Positions 36,737 to 45,200 of a stretch of DNA of 64,000 nt are shown piece after piece. Location: positions 82,623 through 146,622 of the forward strand of contig MGTX01000017.1 in NCBI GenBank assembly GCA_001799675.1, given 5' to 3'. The position numbers were made by a program, and so were the translations under genes. The notes below the pieces were generated by a model. That model saw nothing but the letters and a program-made list of their open reading frames with translations, was not told where the DNA came from and did not search any database. Positions within the stretch are counted from its first letter, which is position 1, and every line of letters begins with the position of its first letter. This stretch comes from Elusimicrobia bacterium GWA2_66_18. Lineage in GTDB: Bacteria; Elusimicrobiota; Elusimicrobia; UBA1565; UBA9628.

Positions 36737-37420
36737 GGCATGGTCAATGAATTCCAACTCGTGGATTTCCATATACGCCAGCGAATCGACGGCTCGTTTT
36801 GAATAAGAACGAATATCAATGCCTCGCGTGAATTGCGGCCCGTCAATGACCAACGTGTGATATTCGCCTTCTTCTCCGCACAGGTCTAGGCCGGTCCGCT
36901 CACGGACGATGTGCAGATCGGCAATCGTTGAGTCATTCAACTCCCGGCCAATCCAATTCTCATCAAGCCAGCGTGTTTTTACGCAGGAAAAACGCGCCTT
37001 GAATCCTCTGTCCAGCAATTGTCGAAGCAAGGCGTTTCGATCTCGTCCCCACAAAGGTGTATGCACGATCATCCCGACGGGACGGCTCCGCTCGCGAATC
37101 CAATTCGGATTTCCGTTCACCTCCGCGATGTCTCCCGTGACAACGCAGTTAATGCCCATTTCATCTCGTAGCCTGCACAAGCTGGTTTCGTAACTTTTCT
37201 CGAACGGCGCGCTGATGGACAAAACATGGTGCGGCAGCACCAATGCCTGAGCCTGCATTTTGATGAAGGCCAGCGGATGCGCCAAAAAATCCGGCTCCGG
37301 TGGCGCAAACGTGACGAGACAACGAACGCAGTAACCGTTTTGGTCGGCCTCATACAAAGCCATCGAAGAATCTTTGCCGCCAGTCCAGAGCACCGCTGCG
37401 TTTTGCATGGGATCAACCAT
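36731..37420 (-). CDS. ATP-pyrophosphatase of the diphthine-ammonia ligase (Dph6/MJ0570) family, cassette-borne
   Basis: The 229-residue protein has the PP-loop WTGGKDSSMALYEA, the conserved VTGDIAE segment and EEGEYHTLVIDGPQF, all typical of the Dph6/MJ0570 group. Archaeal and eukaryotic Dph6 amidates diphthine on EF2; bacteria lack diphthamide, so the bacterial substrate is unknown. The stop codon overlaps the attC core and the start follows a GTTAGGC core by about 12 bases, so the gene fits a single integron cassette almost exactly. Codon and base use are less G+C-rich than the neighbourhood. A second ATG four codons in is an alternative start. Confidence 0.85.
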   Translation of the reverse strand: MVDPMQNAAVLWTGGKDSSMALYEADQNGYCVRCLVTFAPPEPDFLAHPLAFIKMQAQALVLPHHVLSISAPFEKSYETSLCRLRDEMGINCVVTGDIAEVNGNPNWIRERSRPVGMIVHTPLWGRDRNALLRQLLDRGFKARFSCVKTRWLDENWIGRELNDSTIADLHIVRERTGLDLCGEEGEYHTLVIDGPQFTRGIDIRSYSKRAVDSLAYMEIHELEFIDHAA

Positions 37421-37466
37421 TGTAATGACGCCTAACGGATAGTATACGGTTCCACTATAGCACAGC

Positions 37467-37508
37467 AGGACGAAAAAACCCTCTTGCGGATTATAGAGCT
37501 AAAACCAA
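37467..37508 (-). terminator. Probable terminator after the gatCA-NUDIX operon
   Basis: On the minus strand CCCTTG...CAAGAGGG forms an imperfect stem just after the NUDIX stop and is followed by a run of six T. The interval to 37440 also holds TATAGT and TATACT hexamers that could drive the cassette gene, without clear -35 boxes. Confidence 0.4.
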
Positions 37509-37515
37509 GGGGAAG

Positions 37516-37962
37516 CTAGGCATGTGATGAACTATGGGAACCGGCAAAGGCCGTCGGACGGGCGGTATAGCGCGCGATGAGCTTCAGGTCGCTGGGATAG
37601 CTGAGAAGCCTCGCGGCCCCGCGCGCATCGACCCACTTCGTCTTCATGATCTCGACGGCGTCCGGCTTGCCCGACCGTTCGACCGGCTCCATCCGGTACC
37701 ACCGCACGCGCTTGAAAACCGTCCGGCCGTTGCGGGCGAAGCGGTAGGTCACGTTCGCCAGCGCCCCCACGTTGCGGCACTTCCAGCCCGTCTCTTCCTC
37801 GACTTCGCGCAGAGCGGCCGCAAGAGGAGTCTCCCCCTTCTCGAGGTGGCCCTTTGGGAAGGTCCACACGACTTCGCCCTGAAGGTTCGTCACCTTCACG
37901 AGCAGGACCTTGCCGTCCCGGCCGACCACGCCGCCCGCCGCGTACTCCTCGGCCTCCTTCAT
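37516..37962 (-). CDS. NUDIX hydrolase
   Basis: The 148-residue protein carries a complete Nudix box, GHLEKGETPLAAALREVEEETGW (broken here as GHLEKGET then REVEEETGW), and the preceding WTFPKG strand. Such enzymes hydrolyse nucleoside diphosphates linked to another group; WTFPKGHLEKGE resembles the diadenosine polyphosphate / MutT-like class. Substrate is not predictable. It starts four bases after the gatA stop and ends the gatC-TPR-gatA run. Confidence 0.9.
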   Translation of the reverse strand: MKEAEEYAAGGVVGRDGKVLLVKVTNLQGEVVWTFPKGHLEKGETPLAAALREVEEETGWKCRNVGALANVTYRFARNGRTVFKRVRWYRMEPVERSGKPDAVEIMKTKWVDARGAARLLSYPSDLKLIARYTARPTAFAGSHSSSHA

Positions 37963-37966
37963 GTCA

Positions 37967-39448
37967 TCACTGGCTTTCGAGTAAGCTGACCGAGCGGTCG
38001 CTCAACATCGGGAAGGGCCGTGCCGACTCGAAGGCGCGCGCGGCCGACAGCAGCAGCCGCTCCTGGAAGACGTCGGCGATGAGCTGCACGCCCAAGGGCA
38101 GGCCCTTGGCGGAAAGGCCGCAGGGCATGGACAGGCTCGCGTTGCCGGCCATGTTCGAGGGGATGGTGAAGACGTCGGAAAGATACATGGCGACGGGGTC
38201 GGCGGTCTTCTCGCCGAAGCGAAAGGGAGGCGTCGGCGTGGTGGGAGCGGCGATAAGGTCGACCTGTTTGAAAGCGTCCTGGAAGTCGCGGGTCATGAGG
38301 GTGCGCACGCGCTGGGCCTTGGAGTAGTAGGCGTCGTAGTAGCCGGAGGAGAGGGCGTAGGTGCCGAGCATGATGCGGCGCTTGACCTCGGCGCCGAAGC
38401 CCGCGCCGCGCGTGAACTCGTAGACCTCTTCTAGGGTGGAGGCGGAGCGGTCCACGAAGCCGTAGCGGATGCCGTCGAAGCGCGCTAAGTTAGAGGATGC
38501 TTCCGACGGCGCGATGATGTAATAGGACGCGATGGCGTACTTGGTGTGCGGCAGGCTCACCTCGCGGATCGTCGCGCCCAGAGACTTGAAGACGCCGACC
38601 GCTTCCCTCACCGACTTCTCCACTTCTTGATCGAGTCCATCGATGAAATACTCCTTCGGCAAGCCGATGCGCAGGCCCTTGAGGTCCTTCGGCGCAGGCT
38701 CCACGGCCGGGGGCGCGTTCACGGCGGACGTGCTATCCAAAGGATCGTGACCGCCGATGACGGACAGGGCGAGAGCCGAGTCCTCGACGGTCCGCGTGAA
38801 AGGCCCTATTTGATCCAAAGAGGAGGCAAAGGCCACCAGACCGTGGCGCGAGACCATGCCGTAGGTGGGCTTGAGGCCGACCACGCCGCAGAAGGCCGCG
38901 GGCTGACGGATGGAGCCGCCGGTGTCGGAGCCCAGACTGAAGGCGCACAGGCGCGCCGCGGCGGCCGCGGCCGAGCCGCCTGAAGAGCCGCCGGGCACGC
39001 AGGCCGAATCCCAGGGATTCGTTGTTTTCTGAAAAGCCGAGTTCTCCGTGGACGATCCCATCGCGAACTCATCCAGGTTCGTTTTGCCGACGATGACGGC
39101 GCCCGCTTCCTTCAGACGCCGCGTCACCGTAGCGTCATACGCCGCGATGTGGCCCTTCAAAATCTTCGAGCCGCACGTCGTCTCCACGCCCTTCAACTGA
39201 AGATTGTCCTTCAGCGCCACCGGCACTCCGGCCAATACCCCAAGTTGCTGGCCGTTTTTCCTTTTCTTGTCGAGGAGCCTTGCCTGGTCGAGCGCCGAAT
39301 CTTTGGTGACGGCCAAAAACGCCTTGACCGTCGGCTCGAGCCGTTCGATGCGGTCGAAATAGGCCTTCGCGGCCGACTCGGCCGAGATCTTGCCCTGTCG
39401 AACGGACTCGGCCAGGCGCGAGGCGGAAAGAGCGGTGATGTCGTTCAT
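37967..39448 (-). CDS. gatA: Asp/Glu-tRNA amidotransferase subunit A
   Basis: The 493-residue amidase has the Ser-cisSer-Lys triad regions: LKDNLQLKG (Lys), GSSGGSAAAAAA and SDTGGSIRQPAAF. It hydrolyses glutamine and passes ammonia to GatB. The ATG at 39448 overlaps the TPR gene's stop by one base (TAATG); a longer frame to 39913 is a shadow. Gene order is gatC, TPR, gatA, NUDIX, with gatB beyond the cassette island. Confidence 0.97.
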   Translation of the reverse strand: MNDITALSASRLAESVRQGKISAESAAKAYFDRIERLEPTVKAFLAVTKDSALDQARLLDKKRKNGQQLGVLAGVPVALKDNLQLKGVETTCGSKILKGHIAAYDATVTRRLKEAGAVIVGKTNLDEFAMGSSTENSAFQKTTNPWDSACVPGGSSGGSAAAAAARLCAFSLGSDTGGSIRQPAAFCGVVGLKPTYGMVSRHGLVAFASSLDQIGPFTRTVEDSALALSVIGGHDPLDSTSAVNAPPAVEPAPKDLKGLRIGLPKEYFIDGLDQEVEKSVREAVGVFKSLGATIREVSLPHTKYAIASYYIIAPSEASSNLARFDGIRYGFVDRSASTLEEVYEFTRGAGFGAEVKRRIMLGTYALSSGYYDAYYSKAQRVRTLMTRDFQDAFKQVDLIAAPTTPTPPFRFGEKTADPVAMYLSDVFTIPSNMAGNASLSMPCGLSAKGLPLGVQLIADVFQERLLLSAARAFESARPFPMLSDRSVSLLESQ

Positions 39449-40506
39449 TATTTTATGAAGAGGGACTCTTCCTCGCCCGTGTGGCGCTCGGGCGCAGGCT
39501 CCCCGCGCCGGCCGCGTTCGGAGGCCGGCTCGCGGAGCGCGGGCGCGGCCTGCGCCTCCTCGGCGGGAGAGGCCGCGAGCGCGTCGAGGGCGGACTGGAT
39601 CTTGTCGCGGCGCGTCGGGTCGAGTTCCAGGGCCTTGCGCAGGTCCGAGACGGCGCCGGCCTTGTCTCCGAGGGCCGCGCGGGCCTGGCCGCGGTTGGCG
39701 TAGGCCGTCCCCCTGCCCGGGTTTTTCGAGAGGACCTTGGTCAGGTCGGCGGCGGCGCCCCGGAAATCGCCCAGGAGGAAGCGCACGTTGCCGCGCAGAT
39801 AGGCGGCGTCCTCGTGGTCGGGGTTGGCCTCCAGGAAGACCGACAGCTCGGACTCGGCCGCCGGGTAATCCTTCAACTCGCGCAGGGCCATGCCGCGGTA
39901 GAGACGCGCCCAAGCGAACCGTGGGTTGATCTCCAGCACCGCGCCGTAGTCCTCGGCGGCGCCGCGGAAATCGCGCAGGCGATCCTTGACCGAGCCGCGC
40001 ATGAGCAGGGCGGCCGCCGAGCCGGGATCCAGGCGCACGGCCTCGTCGAGGGGTTCCAGCGCGTCGCGCGTCCTGCCCTGCGCGGAGAGCGCGCTGCCCT
40101 CGCCGAGCGGGCCCTCGAGGGATCTCGGATCGGCCTCGGCCGAGGCGCGGAAGTCCGCCATGGCGCCCGGGAAGTCCTTGAGGATGAGCCGGGCCTTGCC
40201 GCGCGCCGCGTAGGACGGCGCGTCGCTGGGCTTGAGCCGCGCGGCCAATTCCGCGTCCTCCTTGGCCCCGGCCTGGTCGCCCAGGGTCCAGCGACAGGCG
40301 GCGCGCAGTCCCGCCGCGGTCTTCCAGCCGGGCGCTGCGCCCAACGCCCGGTCGAAGCGCTCCAGAGCGTCCTGGAACTCCAGGCGGTGGTAGAGGCGCA
40401 CCGCGGAGGCGAGGATCCTCGCGGCCTTCGCGTCCGGGGCGGACGGCGGGGCCGCCGCGGGCGCGGGCGCGGCGGCGGCGACGGCGGCGGCGAGCAGGAG
40501 CCTCAT
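39448..40506 (-). CDS. Secreted TPR-repeat protein
   Basis: The 352-residue product starts with a very Ala-rich signal-like segment (MRLLLAAAVAAAAPAPAAAPP), then about eight TPR units (for example FQDALERFDRALGAAPGW, FRGAAEDYGAVLEINPRFAWARLYRGMAL), and a charged tail after about 315. It probably scaffolds protein complexes in the periplasm. Its ATG overlaps gatC as ATGA and its stop overlaps gatA, so it is embedded between two amidotransferase subunits, an odd place for an exported protein. Confidence 0.82.
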   Translation of the reverse strand: MRLLLAAAVAAAAPAPAAAPPSAPDAKAARILASAVRLYHRLEFQDALERFDRALGAAPGWKTAAGLRAACRWTLGDQAGAKEDAELAARLKPSDAPSYAARGKARLILKDFPGAMADFRASAEADPRSLEGPLGEGSALSAQGRTRDALEPLDEAVRLDPGSAAALLMRGSVKDRLRDFRGAAEDYGAVLEINPRFAWARLYRGMALRELKDYPAAESELSVFLEANPDHEDAAYLRGNVRFLLGDFRGAAADLTKVLSKNPGRGTAYANRGQARAALGDKAGAVSDLRKALELDPTRRDKIQSALDALAASPAEEAQAAPALREPASERGRRGEPAPERHTGEEESLFIK

Positions 40507-40796
40507 ACGATCACCTTGCGGACCTTGAAAAACGGCCCGTCTCGATCCGGGGCGTTGGCCATGAGGGCCTCGACGTCGGCGAAAGGGCGGGCCTCGTCCT
40601 CGCGCATGACGTTGACCTTGCCCAGCACGAAGGCGGTCGGCGGCACCGAGGAGGTGTCGAGACCTTCAAGTTCCTTCATCGCCGCGAGGATCTTCGTCAG
40701 TTGGTCTCCATAGAGCTTGACCTCGTCGCCCGTCAGGCGCAGGCGCGCGAGCTTGGCGATCTTGCGGACATCGCTTTCCTCGCTAGGCTCGGTCAT
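40503..40796 (-). CDS. gatC: Asp/Glu-tRNA amidotransferase subunit C
   Basis: The 97-residue subunit has the normal GatC length and features: VRKIAKLARLRLTGDEV at the N-terminus, LTKILAAMKELEGLDT, and REDEARPF. It wraps GatA and GatB. ATGA overlaps join it to the helicase gene upstream and the TPR gene downstream. Confidence 0.93.
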   Translation of the reverse strand: MTEPSEESDVRKIAKLARLRLTGDEVKLYGDQLTKILAAMKELEGLDTSSVPPTAFVLGKVNVMREDEARPFADVEALMANAPDRDGPFFKVRKVIV

Positions 40797-42970
40797 GCCG
40801 GCTCCAGGGGGGCGTAGCGGGTGAGCAGCTTGGCCACGCGCCCGTCGTCGAATCGCACGGTCACCTTCAGCATCTCGCCGGATCCCGAGATCTCGACGAC
40901 GATGCCGCGGCCGAACTGAGGGTGCGCCACGCGCTGGCCGGACTTGAAGCCCTTCACCGCGGCCCGCAGGGCCGGGGCCGCCGAGCCGGCCGGGACATAA
41001 GGCGAGGAAGCATCGCCTCCTCTCACCGTTGTCGAGCGACCGAACAGCTTGGCCTCGAGGATGAACCGCGAGGGGAGGTTGGCGTAGACCTGGCCGAAGA
41101 GGCGGCGCGTCGCGGCGTAGGTCATGTAGAGATGTTCGCGGGCGCGCGTGATGCCCACGTAGCAGAGGCGGCGCTCCTCTTCCAGGTCCTCGGACGTGGC
41201 GTTGCCGCCGCCGATGGGGAAGAGCCCCTCCTCCAGGCCCGTCAGGAACACCACCGGGTACTCCAGCCCCTTGGCCAGGTGCACGGTCATGAGCGTGACG
41301 GCGGGGGCGTTCTGGTCGTAGCCGTCGAGCTCCGTGTGGAGCGTGATGTCAGCCAGGTAGCGGCCCAACTCGCTGGTCCGGCCCTCGGACTTCTCGCGCT
41401 CGTCGTACTCCTTGACGGCGTTGAGAAGCTCCTGCAGGTTGGCCAGGCGGCCCGCGGCGTCGGGGTCGGTCTCCATCTCGGACTCGACCCAGGCCCAATA
41501 GCCGGTGGACTCCAGGATGACGGCCATGGCCCCGCCCGCGGGCATCGCCGCCGTCGCCTCGCGCAGCCCGGCGAAAACCTTGGTCATCTCCTCGATGGCC
41601 GAGTGCGCCTTGGGGCCCAGCCCCTCGACCCGGCCGTGCGCCCATAAGGCGTCCCACAGGGTCAGGCCGTGCCGGGCGGCGTAGATCTCGACGAGCTCCA
41701 GGCTCTTGGCGCCCAGGCCGCGCGGCGGGCAGTTGACGATGCGCGCTAATGAAACTGAATCCGCGCCATTGACCACGACGCGGGCATAGGCCAGGGCGTC
41801 CTTGATCTCCTTGCGCTCGTAGAACCTCATGGCCCCGACGATCTTGTAGGGCATGCGCGCGCGGCGCAGGGCTTCCTCGAAGGAACGCGACTGGGCGTTG
41901 GTGCGGTAGAAACAGGCCGCGTCCTTCAGGGAGCGCCCGGACTCGACCTCATCCTGGATGCGGCGCACGACCCAGGTCGCCTCCTCCGCCTCGTTAGGCA
42001 ACTCCTGCACCTTGATCTCGTCGCCCGCCTCCGCCTGCGTCCAGAGCTTCTTGGACTTGCGGGTCCGGTTGTGGTGGATGACCAGTCCGGCCGCTTCCAG
42101 GATCCGCCCCGTCGAGCGGTAGTTCTGCTCGAGGGTCACCACCTTCGCGTTCGGGAAGTCCTTCTCGAACTCCAGGATGTTACGGATGTTGGCGCCTCGC
42201 CAGGAGTAGATCGACTGGTCGTCGTCGCCGACGACGCAGACGTTTTTATGTTTTGCCGCCAGGGTCTTCGTTAAAATATACTGGGCATGATTCGTGTCCT
42301 GGTACTCATCGACCAGCAAGTGCGAGAATTCGTCCTGCCATCTCTGCCGCGTCTGCGGATGGTCGCGCAGGATCTGACAGACCCTCATCAGCAGGTCCCC
42401 GAAATCGAGCGCCCCGGACTGCTCGAGCTTGCGCTGGTAGACCTGGTAAATCTTGGCGGCGGTCTGCCGGGACTGGTCGATGGAGGCCATGGCGTGGATC
42501 TCGTAGGAGCCCGCGTCGAGAAGATCGTCCTTGGCGCGCGAGATGAGGCTCACGTAGAGGCCGGCCTTGTTCTTCTGGTCCTCCAGGCCGAGCGTCTTCA
42601 TCGCCTCCACGACGAGCTTCTTCTGGTCGGACTGGTCGTAGATGGTGAAGTGCCGCGGCAGGCCCAGGAGCTCGTGGTGCCGGCGCAGGAACCTCGCGCC
42701 GAAGGAATGGAAGGTGTAGACCCAGACGAGCGCGCCCTTTCCGGGAACCAACTCCTCGATGCGCTTGCGCATCTCGCCGGCGGCCTTGTTGGTGAAGGTG
42801 ACCGCCAGGATCTTTTCAGGGGGCACGCCCGTCTCGATGAGGCGCGCGACGCGGTAGGTGATGACGCGCGTCTTGCCCGTCCCGGCCCCGGCCAGGACGA
42901 GCAAGGGCCCCTCCAGGTGGATGGCGCCCGCCTTCTGTTCCGGGTTGAGTTTATCGAGGTCGACGGGCAT
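40793..42970 (-). CDS. pcrA: UvrD/PcrA-type superfamily 1 DNA helicase
   Basis: The 725-residue 3'-5' helicase shows the SF1A motifs in order: Q motif LNPEQKAGA, Walker A GAGTGKTRVITYR, FTNKAAGEM, DEYQDTNHAQ, GDDDQSIYSWRGA, LEQNYRST, VTLMTVHLAKGLEYPVVFL and YVGITRARE. The C-terminal GQRVAHPQFGRGIVVEI segment is the Tudor-like RNA polymerase-interacting domain of PcrA/UvrD. Roles are nucleotide excision repair, plasmid or fork processing and clearing RecA. It overlaps gatC by ATGA. glgP stops 11 bases upstream. Confidence 0.95.
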   Translation of the reverse strand: MPVDLDKLNPEQKAGAIHLEGPLLVLAGAGTGKTRVITYRVARLIETGVPPEKILAVTFTNKAAGEMRKRIEELVPGKGALVWVYTFHSFGARFLRRHHELLGLPRHFTIYDQSDQKKLVVEAMKTLGLEDQKNKAGLYVSLISRAKDDLLDAGSYEIHAMASIDQSRQTAAKIYQVYQRKLEQSGALDFGDLLMRVCQILRDHPQTRQRWQDEFSHLLVDEYQDTNHAQYILTKTLAAKHKNVCVVGDDDQSIYSWRGANIRNILEFEKDFPNAKVVTLEQNYRSTGRILEAAGLVIHHNRTRKSKKLWTQAEAGDEIKVQELPNEAEEATWVVRRIQDEVESGRSLKDAACFYRTNAQSRSFEEALRRARMPYKIVGAMRFYERKEIKDALAYARVVVNGADSVSLARIVNCPPRGLGAKSLELVEIYAARHGLTLWDALWAHGRVEGLGPKAHSAIEEMTKVFAGLREATAAMPAGGAMAVILESTGYWAWVESEMETDPDAAGRLANLQELLNAVKEYDEREKSEGRTSELGRYLADITLHTELDGYDQNAPAVTLMTVHLAKGLEYPVVFLTGLEEGLFPIGGGNATSEDLEEERRLCYVGITRAREHLYMTYAATRRLFGQVYANLPSRFILEAKLFGRSTTVRGGDASSPYVPAGSAAPALRAAVKGFKSGQRVAHPQFGRGIVVEISGSGEMLKVTVRFDDGRVAKLLTRYAPLEPA

Positions 42971-42981
42971 GACGGCTCCGG

Positions 42982-45120
42982 TCAGCGGGAGGCGGCCGCC
43001 TTGGGCGCGTAGAGCATGTTGACGTAGTCCTTGACCATGCGGTCGGCGCAGTAGCGAGGCGACACCGAGCGGATGGACTCCTTCATGAGCTTGACCCAGC
43101 CGCGGGGGACGCCGAACTCGTCGCGGTCATAGTACAGCGGGACGAGCTTGCGCTCGAGGATGCCGTAGATGTCCTCGGCGTCGGCCGCGTCCGCCTCGGG
43201 GCCCGCGCCGCGGCCGCCCGCCTCGCCGATGGCCCAGCCGTTGCCGCCGTTGTAGCCCTCCTCCCACCAGCCGTCCAGCACGGAGAAGTTCGGCACGCCG
43301 TTGGCGCCGGCCTTCTCTCCCGAGGTGCCGCAGGCCTCCATCGGGGCCAGGGGGTTGTTGAGCCACACGTCCACGCCCTGCACGAGGTAGCGCGCGACGT
43401 GCATATCGTAGTCCTCGACGAAGGCGATGCGGCCGCCGTAGGCGGGATCCTTGGCCAGCGCGTAGATCTGCTGGATGAGGGCCTTGCCGCCGTCGTCGGC
43501 CGGGTGGGCCTTGCCCGCGAACACGATTTGGACCGGGCGCCACGGGTCGAAGAGCAGCTTCTTGAGGCGCTCGACGTCCTTGAGGATGAGCGTGGCGCGC
43601 TTGTAGCCGGCGAAGCGGCGCGCGAAGCCGATGACGAGCGCGGAATGGTCGAGGAGCGCGCCGCCGGCCAGAGTCTGGGCGGCGTTGCTCTCCCCCTTCA
43701 TCCAGCGCGCGCGCACGCGCGCGCGCATCAACTGCAGCAGCGCGCTCTTGTTCTTGTTGTGCTGCATCCAGAGAATTTCGTCGGGGATGGCCGCGACCTT
43801 CGACCATAGGGCCTGGTCATCCTGGTTGTCGCGCCACTCGCAGCCGAGGTAGCGGTCGTACATGGCGCCCAACTCCTGCTGGACCCAGGTGGCCAGGTGC
43901 ACGCCGTTGGTCACGTGGGCGATGGGGACCTCGTCGACGTCGCGGGTGGGCCACAGGTTCTTCCACATCTCTCGGGAAACCCGGCCGTGGCGGCGGCTGA
44001 CCGCGTTGCGGCGGCCGGCCATCTTCAGCGCCAGAGAGGTCATGTTCCAGCCGATCTCGCCGGGCACGCGCGCGAAGTCCATGAAGGCTTCGCGCTCGAC
44101 GCCCAACTGGGGCCAGTAGGAGGAGAAGTATTCGGCGACCATTTCCTCGGCGAAGACGTCATGGCCGGCCGCGACGGGAGTGTGGGTCGTGAAGACCGAC
44201 ATCTCGGCGACTTCGCCCAGGGCCTCGTCGAGGGTCCGGCCCCCGGAGACCTTCTCGCGGGCCAGCTCGAGGAACATGAACGAGGAATGCCCCTCGTTGG
44301 CGTGGAAGACGGACGGGTGCACGCCCAGGGCGCGCAGGACGCGCACGCCTCCGATGCCCAGGATGATCTCCTGGCGCAGGCGCATGGTGCGGTCGCCGCC
44401 GTAAAGCCGTCCCGAAATCTCGCGGTCCTGGGGGGAGTTGCCGTCGACGTTGGTGTCCATCAGGTACAGAGGCACGCGCCCGACCTGGACGCGCCACACC
44501 GCGACCTTCACGGCGCCGCGGCCCAGCGGGATGTCGAGGAGCATGCGGCCGCTCGACGGTCCGAGCACGGGGCGCACCGGAGAGTTGTCCCAGTCGGCCG
44601 GCTCGTAGACGTTCTGCTGCCAGCCGTCGGCGGAAATCTTCTGCTGGACGTAGCCCTGCGGGTACATGAAGCCCACGCCGACGAGGGGAACGCCCAGGTC
44701 CGAGGCGGACTTGCAATGATCGCCGGCGAGGATGCCGAGGCCGCCCGAGTAGATGCGCAGCGAGTTATGGACGCCGAACTCGGCCGAGAAGTAGCCGATG
44801 GTCTTGCCCTTCATCTCCGGCTGGTTCTTGGCGAACCAGGTGTTCGAGGCGCTCATGTACCGGTCGAAGTCCGCGACGGCGACGTCGTAGCGGGCCAGGA
44901 AACTCTGGTCGTCGAGCAGAGCCTGGATGCGCTGCGGCGGACACTTGCGCAGGAGCTTGACGGGGTTGTGGTAGGTCTCGGCCCAAAGAGTGCGGTCGAT
45001 TTCCTTGAAAAGGGTGCGGGCCTCGGGGCGCCAGCTCCACCAGAGGTTGTAGGACAGGTCCTTGAGCCGGGCGACGCGCGCCGGCAGGTTCCAATCGTGA
45101 TAGGGATCGCTCATAACCAT
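42982..45120 (-). CDS. glgP: Alpha-glucan phosphorylase
   Basis: The 712-residue enzyme belongs to the short GT35 class with the DUF3417-like N-terminal part (LKDLSYNLWWSWRPEA). Motifs include YFSAEFGVHNSLRIYSGGLGILAGDH (split here), FHANEGHS, THTPVAAGHDVF, HVTNGVHL, FARRFAGYKRA and the PLP-lysine loop ACGTSGEKAGANG. It releases glucose-1-phosphate from glycogen or maltodextrin. A TAAAAT box (minus, 45129-45134) lies eight bases before the ATG. Lys in GEKAGANG and downstream VLDGWWEEGY indicate an active enzyme. Confidence 0.95.
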   Translation of the reverse strand: MVMSDPYHDWNLPARVARLKDLSYNLWWSWRPEARTLFKEIDRTLWAETYHNPVKLLRKCPPQRIQALLDDQSFLARYDVAVADFDRYMSASNTWFAKNQPEMKGKTIGYFSAEFGVHNSLRIYSGGLGILAGDHCKSASDLGVPLVGVGFMYPQGYVQQKISADGWQQNVYEPADWDNSPVRPVLGPSSGRMLLDIPLGRGAVKVAVWRVQVGRVPLYLMDTNVDGNSPQDREISGRLYGGDRTMRLRQEIILGIGGVRVLRALGVHPSVFHANEGHSSFMFLELAREKVSGGRTLDEALGEVAEMSVFTTHTPVAAGHDVFAEEMVAEYFSSYWPQLGVEREAFMDFARVPGEIGWNMTSLALKMAGRRNAVSRRHGRVSREMWKNLWPTRDVDEVPIAHVTNGVHLATWVQQELGAMYDRYLGCEWRDNQDDQALWSKVAAIPDEILWMQHNKNKSALLQLMRARVRARWMKGESNAAQTLAGGALLDHSALVIGFARRFAGYKRATLILKDVERLKKLLFDPWRPVQIVFAGKAHPADDGGKALIQQIYALAKDPAYGGRIAFVEDYDMHVARYLVQGVDVWLNNPLAPMEACGTSGEKAGANGVPNFSVLDGWWEEGYNGGNGWAIGEAGGRGAGPEADAADAEDIYGILERKLVPLYYDRDEFGVPRGWVKLMKESIRSVSPRYCADRMVKDYVNMLYAPKAAASR

Positions 45121-45162
45121 GAGAATTGATTTTACCTTTTTGGAGAAGCCCCGGCCAGGGTC

Positions 45163-45200
45163 TTGACGCCGTCACAGGCTGGGGCTACCCTGTCGGCGTG
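45163..45200 (+). promoter_or_regulatory. Promoter of the secreted-protein gene at 45198, apparently leaderless
   Basis: TTGACG (45163-45168), 17 bases and TACCCT (45186-45191) are followed by GTCGGC and GTG at 45198. The six-base gap to the start codon matches the other promoters in the window. Confidence 0.6.

Noticed and set aside
43690..43730. Run of alternating CG bases resembling a simple repeat in glgP
   Set aside because: It encodes Arg/Ala residues of the phosphorylase in frame and is a composition effect.
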